From Marchantia polymorpha subsp. ruderalis (lineage: Eukaryota > Streptophyta > Marchantiopsida > Marchantiales > Marchantiaceae), in contig AP031351.1 of the NCBI GenBank assembly GCA_037833965.1, forward strand, positions 756,501 through 820,500: a DNA stretch of 64,000 nucleotides, read 5' to 3'. Position 1 is the stretch's first letter, and the number at the start of each line of letters is the position of its first letter. The notes under the pieces are model-generated. The model worked only from the letters and a program-made list of their open reading frames with translations, did not search any database and was not told where the DNA came from. Shown one piece after another: positions 48,906-59,615 of the stretch. The position numbers and the translations under genes were made by a program.

Positions 48906-51090
48906 AATACAAGCTACTATGATATTTTTACTATCTTGAAGGAAATTTATGCTTGATTAAAGAAAAGTGTTGAGATTTGTAGATTTGAAAATTCTGAATC
49001 AACTTGTGTCTCTCAAGGTTTGATGGTCTAATGTATGGATGAGTTTTGATATATTCTGAAAGTAAATGTTCTTCACAGTCGTATCTTATTTTATTGTTTC
49101 ATCGAAAGGATTCGAAACTATGGAGAAGGCTAACAACGCAAATTGATACAATTATTGATTTAATCTGATTGCACAGACAATTAATTTCTGGAGTGCTGTC
49201 TCGAATAGGATTGAGCGGATGAGGAGCATAGGTAGAGTTTGCTATTATTTTTTAGTTAATTGTTTATATAATTACTTTATCATGTTTTTGCTACTGCTTG
49301 ATTATAGTAAATTCTAGTTATAAAGAGTAAAATTTTTGTTAGGTTTCAATCTAGAACTTTCCGTAGAGTAATTATATTGGTCACAGAAGTTACTATTACC
49401 TCAACATAAGTTAAGGGGAAGATTGTTGTGGATTAATTCGGTTAATAAAACCCCCACTTCACTTTTGTAAAACTTATGCGTGATAATTATATAGTTACTC
49501 TTTGTTCTTATGTGAATGTAGCTCCTAACAATATGAACCATGTATCTTGTTGTGTATGGTCTTTTGTTTTGTGTGATTTACTGTTGCTGAACTATTGTTT
49601 CTACTACTTTCTGTTGGTTCAGGGATAGATATGTTTTCAAATACTTTGCTATGGATTGTATCATCGATTGTTTCAGTAAAATTTCTGTGCATGTATTCCT
49701 ATTCAAACTAATAATAATTTAATCTTTGTGAAATACACCACACTTTTAGAATGTTCTAGTATGGGTTGAATTACTATTGCGGCGCCGAGTCATCAAACCC
49801 AAACTGTTTAAACCCAGCTGACGTTTACTATTGATGGATTAACAATCCAACACTTGATGAATTCTGCTTCACAATGATATGAAGAGCCTCCATCAAAGGA
49901 TATAAAAGCAACGTCACTATGAACTCCTCCAAATAGTGATACAATACACTAGCAACCTTGTATATTGGGAGTTTATTTTCAAGGATTCGCATTTTGCTCT
50001 TGATTGAAACTAGAGTACGTTGCAGGGTTTTGTGTTTGCCACGCGTTAAGAAGAATTACAAGCCGCCACCAGAAACCCAACACAAATAAGTCATCACATA
50101 CGAAGACAAGAGCCGAAACAACTGATAAGCAGGGATGGTCCGGCGGCTGTGCGCACATCAACCAGAGAGCAGATAGTATAGCGTGGGAACCTAACACCTC
50201 AAACCTCAAAAGTTACGTTGCTTTGGTTCACAACCTGCCAAAGTCAGACACCAAACCATAAAATCAGAATCATGGAGCAAGGGCTCACGTACTCAAGCTT
50301 GAAATGAACATCGTGTGCCAGAATTAGTGGGGGAGGGGCGAGAAAAAGACCACGATATGTAGAGTTGCTGCAGCTTTCGATGGTGCTCGTGTGTAGTATT
50401 ACATGACGCCCCGAATCAGCTGAAGCGTTATGTTTACTTCTTTCTAGAAATCCGCTAATAGACGGTGCCGCTCCACAGGCCATATCTACTGCGTCCGATG
50501 AACGTTTCTTATGAAATTTGACCCATGTCTTTTCTATCTTTTCGGTGCTCTCATAAGCATTAACAAATGTTGGAACCCTTTTGTGGGTGCAATTTTTGCT
50601 GCGTTTGCGCCCGGGTCAGCATTTTGCCACTGAATGATTCTATTTTAAGTGCATTGCATATACAGAAAATATTTTTCCTGTAATTTCCTAATCCCTAATG
50701 CGTTCTCCGAGCTTCTTGTTGCACTTGTTTTCTTTCTCATACTTGCTTTTACGTGGGTCCATTTTTTATAGACTTCCTTTTGTTACTGTTCGCTTTCGGA
50801 GGTCGCGTCCATGCACGTAGAGAATTCATTGCGTGTTTGCATTTTAGTGTTGAGGTCGCTCTATGTGCCTTGTTGTCGTTGATTCCCGTCCGTGAGAAAT
50901 CTACCTTGTTCCAAACTGCACTTCCTCTATCAGAATTTGAAGTTGATGTATTGCCGCCGTTTACCGACTTATTGCATTGGATCTTATAGCCCGGTCTTTT
51001 GCTTCCCTTCCTGCCAATTCAGTGCTCGCAATGCAATTCCACCTATTCCTTTGGGTTTAGTGTTCGACTATGACGCCGTTGAGATTGAAC
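48906..51090. other. AT-rich intergenic stretch, no gene recognised
   Basis: Short frames at 49979-50261 and 50753-50989 have no family resemblance and unremarkable composition. I see no RNA gene, array or transposon motif. The right end adjoins the LINE remnant and may contain its 3' untranslated part. Confidence 0.5.
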
Positions 51091-51091
51091 T

Positions 51092-51880
51092 TCAAACTTC
51101 ATTTGTTTTCCTATTGTGAGAAAGCTGTGAGAAAACTTCCAATCCTTCCGCTGCTGTCGTCGTGTGTGAGGTTTCAAAATTTCCTGTCGGAACGTCATGC
51201 TTCTCTAATTGCTTCTTTAGCCATCGTTCTAGTCTAGTGTGGATTGCACTAGCTAGCAAATTTTGCAACACTATAGTAATTCTAAGCATATGTGCGGGAG
51301 GAGTGATGTTTGTGTTTTCTTTACAGAGGACTATTGCTTTATATTTAGTGTTTCTTACCATAGCATGAATCTTTACTGGCACTTTTTCTTGCGGGTACAG
51401 AAAATGATTTCTACTTTGCCAGAGGTTTCTACGTAATTCTATAGTCAATAGTACCATTGTTTTGCGGAATGAATACTTTGTAGATTATGCAACCCGCGCT
51501 CGAGAAGATGTATCAGTGACTTGGTCTACTTGAAGATATTTTCTTGTGCGGGAAGACAACACCTTTCATACTTTCTGTGCGAATGGGCAGTCGAAGAGTA
51601 TATGTTGGACTGTTTTTAAGGAGGTGCATTTTCTTGGGTAGTAGTCGTTTTCGTGTTCAATTTTGCAAGCTCACTCGTTTATGTAGAGGCATTGCTGGAT
51701 GATTCTCCAAGCAAATATTTTGTCTTTGGTTACATTGTGGCTTTTCCTGAATTGGATAAAGAACTTGCACCATTCTTCTTCTATCTTGGAAGTGCACTAT
51801 TTTTGGTGTAGGATTTTTTCTATTGGCGTGTTGTGTGATTTTCCTTTGTACCACTCCTTTGCAGCTCTTGAGAAGCTACT
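51092..51880 (-). pseudogene. LINE (L1-like) 3' remnant with zf-RVT-like region
   Basis: On the minus strand, pieces in different frames read like the C-terminal part of a plant LINE reverse-transcriptase protein. They are a segment with AKEWYKGKSHNTPIEKIL, then VTKDKIFAWRIIQQCLYINE, then TVQHILFDCPFAQKV (the zf-RVT type Cys region), and further on RRNLWQSRNHFLYPQEKVPV, typical of the extreme C-terminus. Stops and frame changes occur between these pieces, and the reverse-transcriptase core is absent, so this is a 5'-truncated dead copy. No poly(A) tail or target duplication could be fixed. Confidence 0.6.
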
Positions 51881-51899
51881 CTTGAGAAGCTACCAGCTA

Positions 51900-52870
51900 T
51901 AGGGTTATTCTAGGGCTTGCACCTTCAGGTTTTTGCTTATCAGGATTTATAAGGTTTTTCTGAAAAACCTAAAATTGTTAAGAGGTATGAAATTGAGTTT
52001 AATAATTTGATTCAAATTTGAAATATGATATCAAAATATAAATTTGAAAATCTGAATTGAAATTCAAAATCTTATTTCAAAATTTGAAATTGGATCTCAA
52101 ATTTAAAATCAAAGTTTAAATTTGGGTTCAAATTTTAACTATAAAGTATTGAAATCCTGTAGTTATGGAAATCTACTTGGGAGTCATTTGTTTTAGAATA
52201 AAAAATTGACTTTGAAGACATTGATTTTCATTGTAAAGATTATAAAAATGGAACCGATGGAAATTGTAGATGTGATCAACATGCCAAATGATTAGAGTCA
52301 ACCTGGGTAAAAAAATGATGGACAAAAAGTTAGTGATGCATGGAAACCTTCTCATTTGCAATAAAAGAATCAGCAATATGTAGACATTGCATTTTGAAAG
52401 TTAATAACCAACAAAAAAATAACAAAATCAGCAATATGTAGACATTGCCGTTTGAAAGTTGATTACCAACAAAAAAATAACAGTGATCTAATTCATCTTT
52501 TTGTGATTTTGGATTTAAATTAAACTTTTCATAGATTCATAAGGTTGATTAATATTGAATTGGAAATCAATTTTGGGTTCCATTAGTTGATTTTAGGTTT
52601 ACTTTAAACATAGAAAAAAAAAGATCTTGTTCCACATGGTTTTATTATGGCGGCAGTAATTTTGTCCTCGATTATCCGGCCTCATGAGAGATAGTCTTAT
52701 GATTGTATCTTGGCTCGTAAACTTCAGAAAATTCTCGTGTTGTTCAAAATAGTTTCGTATCAGGTTTTTGAAATCTCAAAACCTCAAAGTCCGTTTTGTA
52801 CCGTCATAGATTTGTTTCTTTCTACAAGGAAAAGATTTGTTCACTTGCTGAAATCAAGGATGTATGGGTT
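51900..52870. other. AT-rich spacer with TTTGAAAT-type low-complexity DNA
   Basis: From about 51960 to 52150 the sequence is built almost wholly of variations on AAATTTGAAAT/TTTCAAAT. After it come the 58-bp duplication (52369-52484) and unremarkable AT-rich sequence up to the left end of the plus-strand LTR. No gene is seen. Confidence 0.65.
52369..52484. repeat. 58-bp tandem duplication, two copies
   Basis: ATCAGCAATATGTAGACATTGC begins at 52369 and again at 52427, each followed by TTTGAAAGTT and ACCAACAAAAAAATAAC. Only a handful of differences separate the copies. Confidence 0.9.
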
Positions 52871-53358
52871 TGTTGGGGATTTACTAGTGTTAGAGATATT
52901 TACTTAGGATTAGAAAGTAGGTAAAGGATTAAGACTTTGTGGTAAGTTCTAGAAGATTTGGATCAAGTGGTCATTATCATTCAAGTTCATAGTACGGTGG
53001 CAAGGCCTACACCTCATCAAGTTGATAAGATAAGACTTTCTATATTAATTATATTTAGATTACGATAGATTTATGAGCTATATCTACGAGTGTGTAGATT
53101 TAGGTTATTTTTTACGTAACTTCCTATTTCCTAGTATATAAGGGCCTCCGGCGAATGTCCGGAACTTCTTTGAGTTCTTATGATAGTGTTAGTTGATAGA
53201 GTATGGATTGGAGTACTAGATTAGAGTTATGATCTCTTGTACTTAAGGCTTCGGCCTTCCGGGTTTAAGAGTGGTGAGAGCCATGTTTGTTTATGAGGAT
53301 TCTATGTGTTATTTTCTCCTTCTTAACGTTATTCTTTTATACCTAAAGGATCCTCACA
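52871..53358 (+). repeat. Probable 5' LTR of the plus-strand Gypsy element
   Basis: It starts TGTTGGGGATTTACTAGTG and ends ...GGATCCTCACA, giving TG...CA borders and a length of 488 bp. An AGTATATAAGGGCC TATA-like motif at about 53138 would be the LTR promoter. The primer site follows within a few bases. The borders are judged from the TG/CA ends and the primer site only, since the other LTR is not in the window. Confidence 0.6.
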
Positions 53359-53361
53359 TTT

Positions 53362-53379
53362 TTGGGCCCGTTGCCGGGA
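53362..53379 (+). other. Primer-binding site resembling tRNA-Asp
   Basis: TTGGGCCCGTTGCCGGGA closely resembles the tRNA-Asp-complementary primer site (TGGCGCCGTTGCCGGGGA) of Athila-type plant Gypsy elements. It lies three bases after the LTR end. Confidence 0.65.
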
Positions 53380-54275
53380 CCCGAGTTGGTAACGCTTCGA
53401 TGTCCATTACGTGGGTAGGGGTGGTCCTATTAGTAGTCAAGGTTGGGAGGACCATAAATTTTTGGCAGAAAATGAAAATAGTTTGAAATTTTGGGTGGTC
53501 ATAAACAATTAGTTTTTGTGATTGCTCCCAAAATCTGAAGTCGTTTGGAGCGTGCTGCAAGGCAAGAGAGAAGAAGCCAGAGTTAGGAGAGGCGGAGAGA
53601 AGAGGACGCGGGCGGCAGGGATTGGAGAGAGAGGGAGACTGGATTCTCATCACACACTTCTTGTTTGAAGTCTTCTTAAGGCTCCTTTGCGAGAGGCAGG
53701 CCTGAGAACGAGGAAGAAGAGACGAAGAAGACGAAGAAGAGCAGAAGCACGAACGAACAAACAGGCGAAAGTGTCAGTTGCATCGTTATGTTTCCTGTTG
53801 CGTTTTCTTGACAAGAAAATCAGCCATTTTTTGCATTTTTGGTCGGTCTGCCGCTGGTGCGCCCCCGGAGAGGCCAGAGCGAGCAAGGTATCTGGCAGAT
53901 AGAAACATAGTCGAGAGCGAGAGCGAGAGAAAATTGCGACCGCGCGATTGTGCGCGATGGAGCCTTTCTGTTTCTGGACATGCCTGCCCAGTGGAGGAGA
54001 GACAAGTGTCTCTTCAGCAGTTGAGGAATGAGTAGAGCCGTCGTCTTCGGTCCGTGCGAGCTGAGATTGCTGCTTTTTTGGAGAAGTTTTGGGAGGAAGT
54101 TATGACATTCTGAAATCTAGTGTGATTTCTTTTGTTGAAGGTTGGTTGGAAAGATCTTAGGTCTTCGAGACTCATGGTTATAATTATTTGACGGAGGAAG
54201 GAAAGTGTAGTACTTATACATAGCTATCCGGTTTTGTAATTGTTGAAGAGCTGAGTCGTAAGAAGAGCGGGTGTG

Positions 54276-54482
54276 ATGACGATACCAATCTTCAAAGGGG
54301 TGAAGGATGAGGATCCCGAGTCATTTTTAAGGAATTACAAAAGGGCATGTATAAGTACGGGGAGTAGAACGACGGAAAATTGAGTCACATTTTTACTAGA
54401 GTTTCTTGAAGGAAGAGCTTGTCAATGGTATGAGAGACAACCGGAGGCTACAAAGTTGTTTTGGGAAGTTGTCGGCTTCTTA
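54276..54482 (+). CDS. gag: gag start of the plus-strand Gypsy element (fossil, partial)
   Basis: From ATG 54276 the sequence reads MTIPIFKGVKDEDPESFLRN and, further on, matches the EFLEGRACQWYERQPE type motif of plant Gypsy capsid proteins. Only the beginning is in place, because the younger element has inserted here. A broken copy. Confidence 0.65.
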
Positions 54483-54580
54483 TGTAATAACCCACTAAAG
54501 GCTAAAACTGCAATATAGTGGTAGAAAGGTCGAACCCACAGGGACAGAGGAACACACAGGGTACAGAGTGTCACGTTTAA

Positions 54581-55400
54581 CAGACTATTGATGAGTTTGA
54601 ATTCTCAGGCGACTGTCACTCCCAGAAATACTGCAAGTGTCCACTCGGAGCGCACTCGGAGGTCGCACAGTGCAGCGTAACACACACACACACACACACA
54701 CCTGAAACTACAGAAACACAACCCAGAGATCCGTTAGGACCTCTACTTCAAGATTTCAGGGGGAAAGTCTCTCACGAGCACACTCGGCAAAGCTGCGGGC
54801 AGTGACTTCCAACTCCGGCTTTTACAACACTTCCACTAGCTTGCTGCTAGTGTAGGAAACCCGGTTTGGACTGCCTCTACTTCGGATCGAAGTCACTCCT
54901 ACGCGGTGAACAACACTCTCAACTCACAAAACGCGCAGAGAACACAGGTCCGCACTGAAGGACTCACTGTGAAACATTCCAGTAACACAACAACAGTCTA
55001 TTGAAGAGTTTGAATTCTCAGGCACTTGTCATTCCCAGAAATACTACAGGGGTTACCCTCAAGGCACCTGCTGCAGCGTAACCTGAATTTACAACCAAGG
55101 CTTACACGAAGTAGCAAAACTTCACTTTGGCATTCAGGGGAAAAATCCCAAGGAGTACAATCAGGAAGAAACACTCGAAGGTGTAGGGGCGAAACTGTTC
55201 AAGTATCTAACTAGTCACTGGCTCTGAGCATCGGCAGTCACCCGCAGGTGCAGATCCGAACTACTCAAGTCTCTAACCAATGTACTAGCTCTGAACATTC
55301 GGCCGAAGGCCTTCAGCTACAAAATGCGGAACGCTAAGTTGTAACTCCTCGTGCGTGGTGACAGAACTCAAGGACACAAACACGCAAAGGAAATGGGTTC
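54581..55400. repeat. Diverged tandem repeat of about 400 bp in the R/U5 part of the LTR
   Basis: A block starting CAGACTATTGATGAGTTTGA at 54581 recurs as CAGTCTATTGAAGAGTTTGA at 54994, followed in both by ATTCTCAGG and CCCAGAAATACT. GCAGCGTAAC likewise recurs at about 54672 and 55072. The two units are clearly related but quite diverged outside the first 50 bases. Confidence 0.75.
54680..54701. repeat. (AC)11 microsatellite
   Basis: Eleven AC units in a row inside the first of the two 400-bp LTR repeats. It is absent from the second unit. Confidence 0.95.
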
Positions 55401-55450
55401 CTGATCTGCACTTCTGATGGGAAAGAACCCCAGGCAAAACGCCTGGAACT

Positions 55451-55458
55451 ATTTTATA
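55451..55458 (-). promoter_or_regulatory. LTR TATA box
   Basis: On the minus strand GGTATAAAATAG is a good plant TATA box. Transcription would start about 25-35 bases further on, near 55425, marking the U3/R border. This places the long open frame upstream of the LTR promoter. Confidence 0.6.
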
Positions 55459-55493
55459 CCTTCTAAGTCCTACTAGCACTACACTGCACTACG

Positions 55494-58400
55494 CTACACG
55501 CCTGCACGGAACCACGCTACACTACACTCCGCGGAACCTGTACTACGTCTCCTGCGCGGCCGACTGCCGCGCACTAACTCCCTACCCTGCCACTCTTCCG
55601 CTCGACTGCGCAGTCCCAACCGCTGCAACGCCGCGGACACCTCCCCCTCGAGGGCGGACATGGTATCCTGTGCCTTCGACAGAAAGGCCTCGAGCTTCTT
55701 CGCTACCTTCCGCCGACTCCTACGGTCGCCTGACAATAACCCGGCTGCGCGCAATTCAAACTCACGCAGTGTGAGTTTCTCCTGCGCCTTCACTTCCCAG
55801 TGGGCGTAGCCCTTGAGACAGTGGGCGACTCGCCTCGCCGTCTCCACCTTCGTGCGATCCGCCTCCTTCCTGCGATCCTCTTCAATCGTCACTAATTGCG
55901 ATTCGGCTTCAGCACGTTGCGCTCTCAATTCGCCACACTCTGACTGCAAACTGCGGATTAATTCTTCATCCGCCTGCCGTGCGAGCTGACATTGTTCCAA
56001 CAACCGCGTCTGTCGCACGAGCTCTTCTGACAAAATCCGATTCTGGGCCTGCTCAGAATCGAGTGCTTCCTTGACCTTCACCTGCTCCTTGGTGAGCTCG
56101 CCCAGTTTCTCATCCTTCATCTTCTCGGAGTGCTTGTAGAACTTCTGATTAAGCTTGTACTGTCCCCACAAGCACTCATGCTTCTCCTTCAAGTCCCTCA
56201 ACTCCTGGTCCACTCTAGCTAATAGCTTACTGGTGTGGACTTTAGTGCGAGTCCGCCTGCGCACTAACTCGATGTAAGATCCCGGCTGGAGTGGGTCGGC
56301 GTATTTATCGACCTTGCGATCCAAGTACCGCAGCAACGGAATCACCTGCTCAGAGAGCGCCGCCGCCGGCGCTCCAACAATTTCCTCCTCCTCCTCCTCG
56401 GTGTCTTCTGCTCCTGACATTTCTTCCGTGGAGCCTCCGTCGTCATCATCCGAGTGGAGAATTTCAGTCGCCATTGATTGCGTCGGCGACTGCCCCGAGT
56501 GGGGCTGCACGTCCTCGACGTGTGCTGCCTGCGAAGGCACGGCTGCAGCCTCGCTGCTCGTCGCCAAAATGTCTAAGGCGGAAGGCGATTGTATCCGAGC
56601 GGCATCCCCGTCGCTCGCTGGTTGATTGCCTACCGCATTCTCTCTGTCTCTGTCGTCCGTCGCCGAAGGCGATTGAGCGGAAGGTGGCTGCGCGGGGTTG
56701 GATTGCGCATCGCGCATCGATTCATCCCGCGGACAGTCACTCCGCTCCTCCGTCTGCTGCTCCCTTGATCGGTCCGTGGGGGCTGTGCCCGGCCCGTGCG
56801 CAGGCGCATTTGCCGGCGCCTTGTCCGTCGCAGGCGTAGCGCCGCGGACATTTATCGCCGAAGGCGACATGGCCGGGGGCCGCACGCCCGATGTTCCTTG
56901 GCCTATAGGCCCTACCGCCGAAGGCGCATCTATCGGCGGACTTCCCGCCGATGGTGCGGCCTCCGCACGCTCTCTACTCGTATCTCCCCTGCTCGAAGGC
57001 CCTGGCGCCGAAGGCGCAAATTGCGGCGCGTGGTGCGCCGGAGGGTCTGGCCCCGAGGGCCGGTGTCTCGTAGGCGGTTCTTCCGCCGGCTCCTTCCCCT
57101 TCCTGCGTTGGAACGGGGGTGATTCTTGCCTGTGCACAGGCGGCACGTGCGGAGGTGCCCTGTGCACAGGCGGACTGCTCCTTCCCACGCGTAAGCGTAG
57201 ATCCACGTCCACTTGTGTTCGCCGATCCGCGGAGGCTCGTCCGTCCGCGGAGGTTTGCCTGTGCGCGAACGGAACATCTGTCCGCATCGCACGTGGTAAC
57301 TCCGGAGGCCCTTGGCCCGTAGGCGGCCTCTCTCCCGACGAGATTGCAGCGTGGCCCGTCGCTCCTGCGGTCGTCCGCGCTTCCTCTCGCCTCTCTGGCG
57401 ACGCAGTTCCTATCTCCGTCGCAATCGTCGCCGTGTCTGCACTGTCAGCTGGTAACACCAGTCTGCGTGCCTTCTGCTTCGGCCGGCTGTATGGCTCGCA
57501 CAGCGGCCGCGGTCGAATAGGAGCAGAGGGTTCTTGATGCTGCTCCTCTTCGGACTCTTCCCTCCATCGCCGCTTCCGCGGCACTCGCGCTGCAGGAGTG
57601 TGTCTCCCTTCATCCCTCCGTCTTGATGGGGTAGAAGTCGGTGACTCCTCTGCATCAGTATCGACCTCGTTCTCCCGCACATACTTCCCGGGATGGTCGA
57701 TGGACAATGGCGGAAAATGTTCAAGCTCCGCCGCTGTCAAACAATTCCGCTGTCGATAAAAATTGATGAGGAAAGGAGAAAGATGGTTTAGAGTTCCCCC
57801 CTTCTCCTCAAACGCGTGCTGTCGCATCACCCTGTGCAGGATGCTCGCCCAGTGAATGGGAGTTCCCTCGATGACGCACTCCACAAAAGAGACCTGCCAC
57901 AATGTGATGTAGCAGGCGCGGTGCGGCTGCAGTAATTGCATCAGCGCCGCGGACAAAGTCCGGCGAAATCGATCTTTGTAATCACAGGTCCTGTACCCAT
58001 TCTTGGTAGACCTCCCGGTCTTGAACAGCTCCACAAATTGCGCTTCTTCTTGCTTGGTCACCTTGATGCTCTCGCTGTCGAAAAGGAGATGCCCTGGCAT
58101 GCCAGCACATCTTCCCAACGCCTGCGCCCAATCTTGGACTGTCCACCGATCAACATGCAGACGCAATCCGCGCGAGGGTGGTCCCTGTGGCTCTAGCCAC
58201 TCGCGCACCATATTCGCGCAGATGTAATTCCATCCCCATAGCAAGAAATCGAGCTTTCTTGCTATTAAGCGCTCTTCGAAAGCGCGCAGCCCGTTCTGCG
58301 GCAGGCGAAGTGGCACCATACGCAATCTGCTCGGTCTCGTCATTGCGTTCCTGGGGTTCGCTCGCCCGCTCATTCTACTTCCGCACTGTCCGCGTTTCTT

Positions 58401-58595
58401 TCTCTCTCGGCAAACTCTAATCGCTCTCAATTCTAAATCACGCGCACTCACTTCTCCTTCAATCAACAAGAAATCTCCTGTGTGACGACGTCGAGAATGG
58501 TCCGCAGCCAGCAGATGGATGCGCGCAGCGCGCACAAGAGATTGGAATCGCGAATTCAAGAATGGGACGTTCTGCGCCGCCCGGTCGAAGGTCAT
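55494..58595 (-). CDS. 1033-codon open frame in the LTR of the inner Gypsy element, function unknown
   Basis: Not a standard gag, pol or envelope protein as far as I can tell. Residues about 100-300 look globular, with Trp- and Cys-rich stretches (KLDFLLWGWNYICANMVREW, RACYITLWQVSFVECVIEGT, GGTLNHLSPFLINFYRQRN). They loosely recall the plant-specific 'putative plant transposon protein' domain often carried by Gypsy elements; that is an inference. Residues about 310-740 are Pro/Ala/Arg/Ser-rich and low in complexity, with many short repeats. An acidic stretch follows (about 750-775), then a long coiled coil (about 800-990) and an Arg-rich tail. No signal peptide or transmembrane segment is evident, which argues against an envelope. 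The first ATG gives 1033 aa, but MSGRANPRNAM at 58373 is an equally plausible start. Confidence 0.6.
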   Translation of the reverse strand: MTFDRAAQNVPFLNSRFQSLVRAARIHLLAADHSRRRHTGDFLLIEGEVSARDLELRAIRVCRERKKRGQCGSRMSGRANPRNAMTRPSRLRMVPLRLPQNGLRAFEERLIARKLDFLLWGWNYICANMVREWLEPQGPPSRGLRLHVDRWTVQDWAQALGRCAGMPGHLLFDSESIKVTKQEEAQFVELFKTGRSTKNGYRTCDYKDRFRRTLSAALMQLLQPHRACYITLWQVSFVECVIEGTPIHWASILHRVMRQHAFEEKGGTLNHLSPFLINFYRQRNCLTAAELEHFPPLSIDHPGKYVRENEVDTDAEESPTSTPSRRRDEGRHTPAARVPRKRRWREESEEEQHQEPSAPIRPRPLCEPYSRPKQKARRLVLPADSADTATIATEIGTASPERREEARTTAGATGHAAISSGERPPTGQGPPELPRAMRTDVPFAHRQTSADGRASADRRTQVDVDLRLRVGRSSPPVHRAPPHVPPVHRQESPPFQRRKGKEPAEEPPTRHRPSGPDPPAHHAPQFAPSAPGPSSRGDTSRERAEAAPSAGSPPIDAPSAVGPIGQGTSGVRPPAMSPSAINVRGATPATDKAPANAPAHGPGTAPTDRSREQQTEERSDCPRDESMRDAQSNPAQPPSAQSPSATDDRDRENAVGNQPASDGDAARIQSPSALDILATSSEAAAVPSQAAHVEDVQPHSGQSPTQSMATEILHSDDDDGGSTEEMSGAEDTEEEEEEIVGAPAAALSEQVIPLLRYLDRKVDKYADPLQPGSYIELVRRRTRTKVHTSKLLARVDQELRDLKEKHECLWGQYKLNQKFYKHSEKMKDEKLGELTKEQVKVKEALDSEQAQNRILSEELVRQTRLLEQCQLARQADEELIRSLQSECGELRAQRAEAESQLVTIEEDRRKEADRTKVETARRVAHCLKGYAHWEVKAQEKLTLREFELRAAGLLSGDRRSRRKVAKKLEAFLSKAQDTMSALEGEVSAALQRLGLRSRAEEWQGRELVRGSRPRRRRSTGSAECSVAWFRAGV

Positions 58596-59615
58596 GGTCG
58601 GCTCTTGGTCGTGAAGAACGTCTCACTTGATGGCCGCGCCGGCTGTACGCTGGAACGGTCTTCGCTCTCACGCGCGGCTTCACGCTCCGCCGTCGTCGAT
58701 TAAACTCTCACGCTCGAATTGGCGGATTTGAACTCCGCGAGCGTGTCACCCTGCGGACATGGGGACGTAGCGCCGAAGGCGAGTTTTCCGCCTTGCGCGG
58801 TACACTTGTTCGTACCGCCCCTCGGCCAATCTCCTTCTACCTTGACGCGTGTGTCCGCATGTCGGACAAAAATTCAACTCCTGCCTGTGCGCAGGCAGGG
58901 GCCTCGGCGGATTCTCTGCCGGCGCGGAACTTGAACATCCTCCTGTGCACAGGCATTCGCCTGTGCGCAGGCGAATTCCGTCCGCGGCGCTGCGCTGGCG
59001 CGGAAGACGTTGACCGTGGTCAGCCGTCTCCGCCCAGTCTGTCCGTTCCTTGTCTCTCCGTCGGCGCTTCCGCCGCCGCAACTCCGTCCGTCCAAGAGCG
59101 CATCCACCCGTGCCGTCCGCACGGTCCGTACCTGTTGGATTATTCTGGCGGCTCTTCCGACGTACGCGGCGCTGCGCTGGCGCGGAAGGCGCCGTACACT
59201 TTCTACCTCACAAGGCGCATTTCTAGGGCCCAAGGCGGATTTTCCGCCGACGCCGAAGTGCCTGTGCACAGGCGTACGCCTGTGCGTAGGCGGACTTCGC
59301 GCCTTCCCTAACCCTACTTCGCCTGTGCACAGGCGAACGTCTTCGTCCGCGCATAGGACAAAACTTGAATCCCCCTTCCGCGCAGGCGGAATTCGCGCCG
59401 GTGGCGAACTCCTTCCGCCGTAGGCGACCGCCTCCGTTTCTTCCCGTAGCGATAACTCCCTAAGTCCTCGTCCGTTCCAAGCGTTCTTGGGCTCGTTGGA
59501 ATCAGCGCGTCGAGCTCTTTCCAACGAGATCCTAACTTGGTCAAGGCGCCCGAGGGTTGACCTAATTACGGGGGTTTCCCTACAGCCGCGGACGCAACCT
59601 CCGAAGGCGGGTTTT
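56570..59615. repeat. Dispersed short GC-rich palindromes in the LTR
   Basis: There are two main types. CCTGTGCACAGG-like hairpins, often inside CGCC...GGCG, lie near 57129, 57159, 58882, 58941, 58959, 59261, 59278 and 59320. CGCCGAAGGCG-like hairpins lie near 56651, 56849, 56912, 57003, 58771 and 59598. A longer GGCGCTGCGCTGGCGCGGAAG occurs twice (about 58986 and 59168). Copies occur both within the long open frame and in the non-coding LTR. Confidence 0.8.

Larger units (their letters stand above)
52871..54482 (+). mobile_element. Ty3/Gypsy element, left part (fossil; interrupted by another insertion)
   Basis: This plus-strand element begins with a probable 5' LTR (52871-53358), then a tRNA-Asp-like primer site, a leader of about 0.9 kb and the start of gag (from about 54276). 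At 54483 it is interrupted by the oppositely oriented, younger Gypsy element; the remainder would lie beyond the right edge of the window. The gag segment resembles the retrotransposon gag domain of plant Gypsy elements. Broken in its present state, and necessarily older than the element inside it. Confidence 0.7.

Noticed and set aside
54483-55493. Alternative reading of this stretch as a complete 1-kb LTR
   Set aside because: No TG border with a polypurine tract is visible near 55490, whereas both are present at 59842-59856. It is kept as the lesser alternative until the 5' LTR is seen.
56698-57537. 279-codon plus-strand frame
   Set aside because: It is antisense to the Pro/Ala/Arg-rich middle of the LTR frame; the openness is a by-product of GC-rich repeats.
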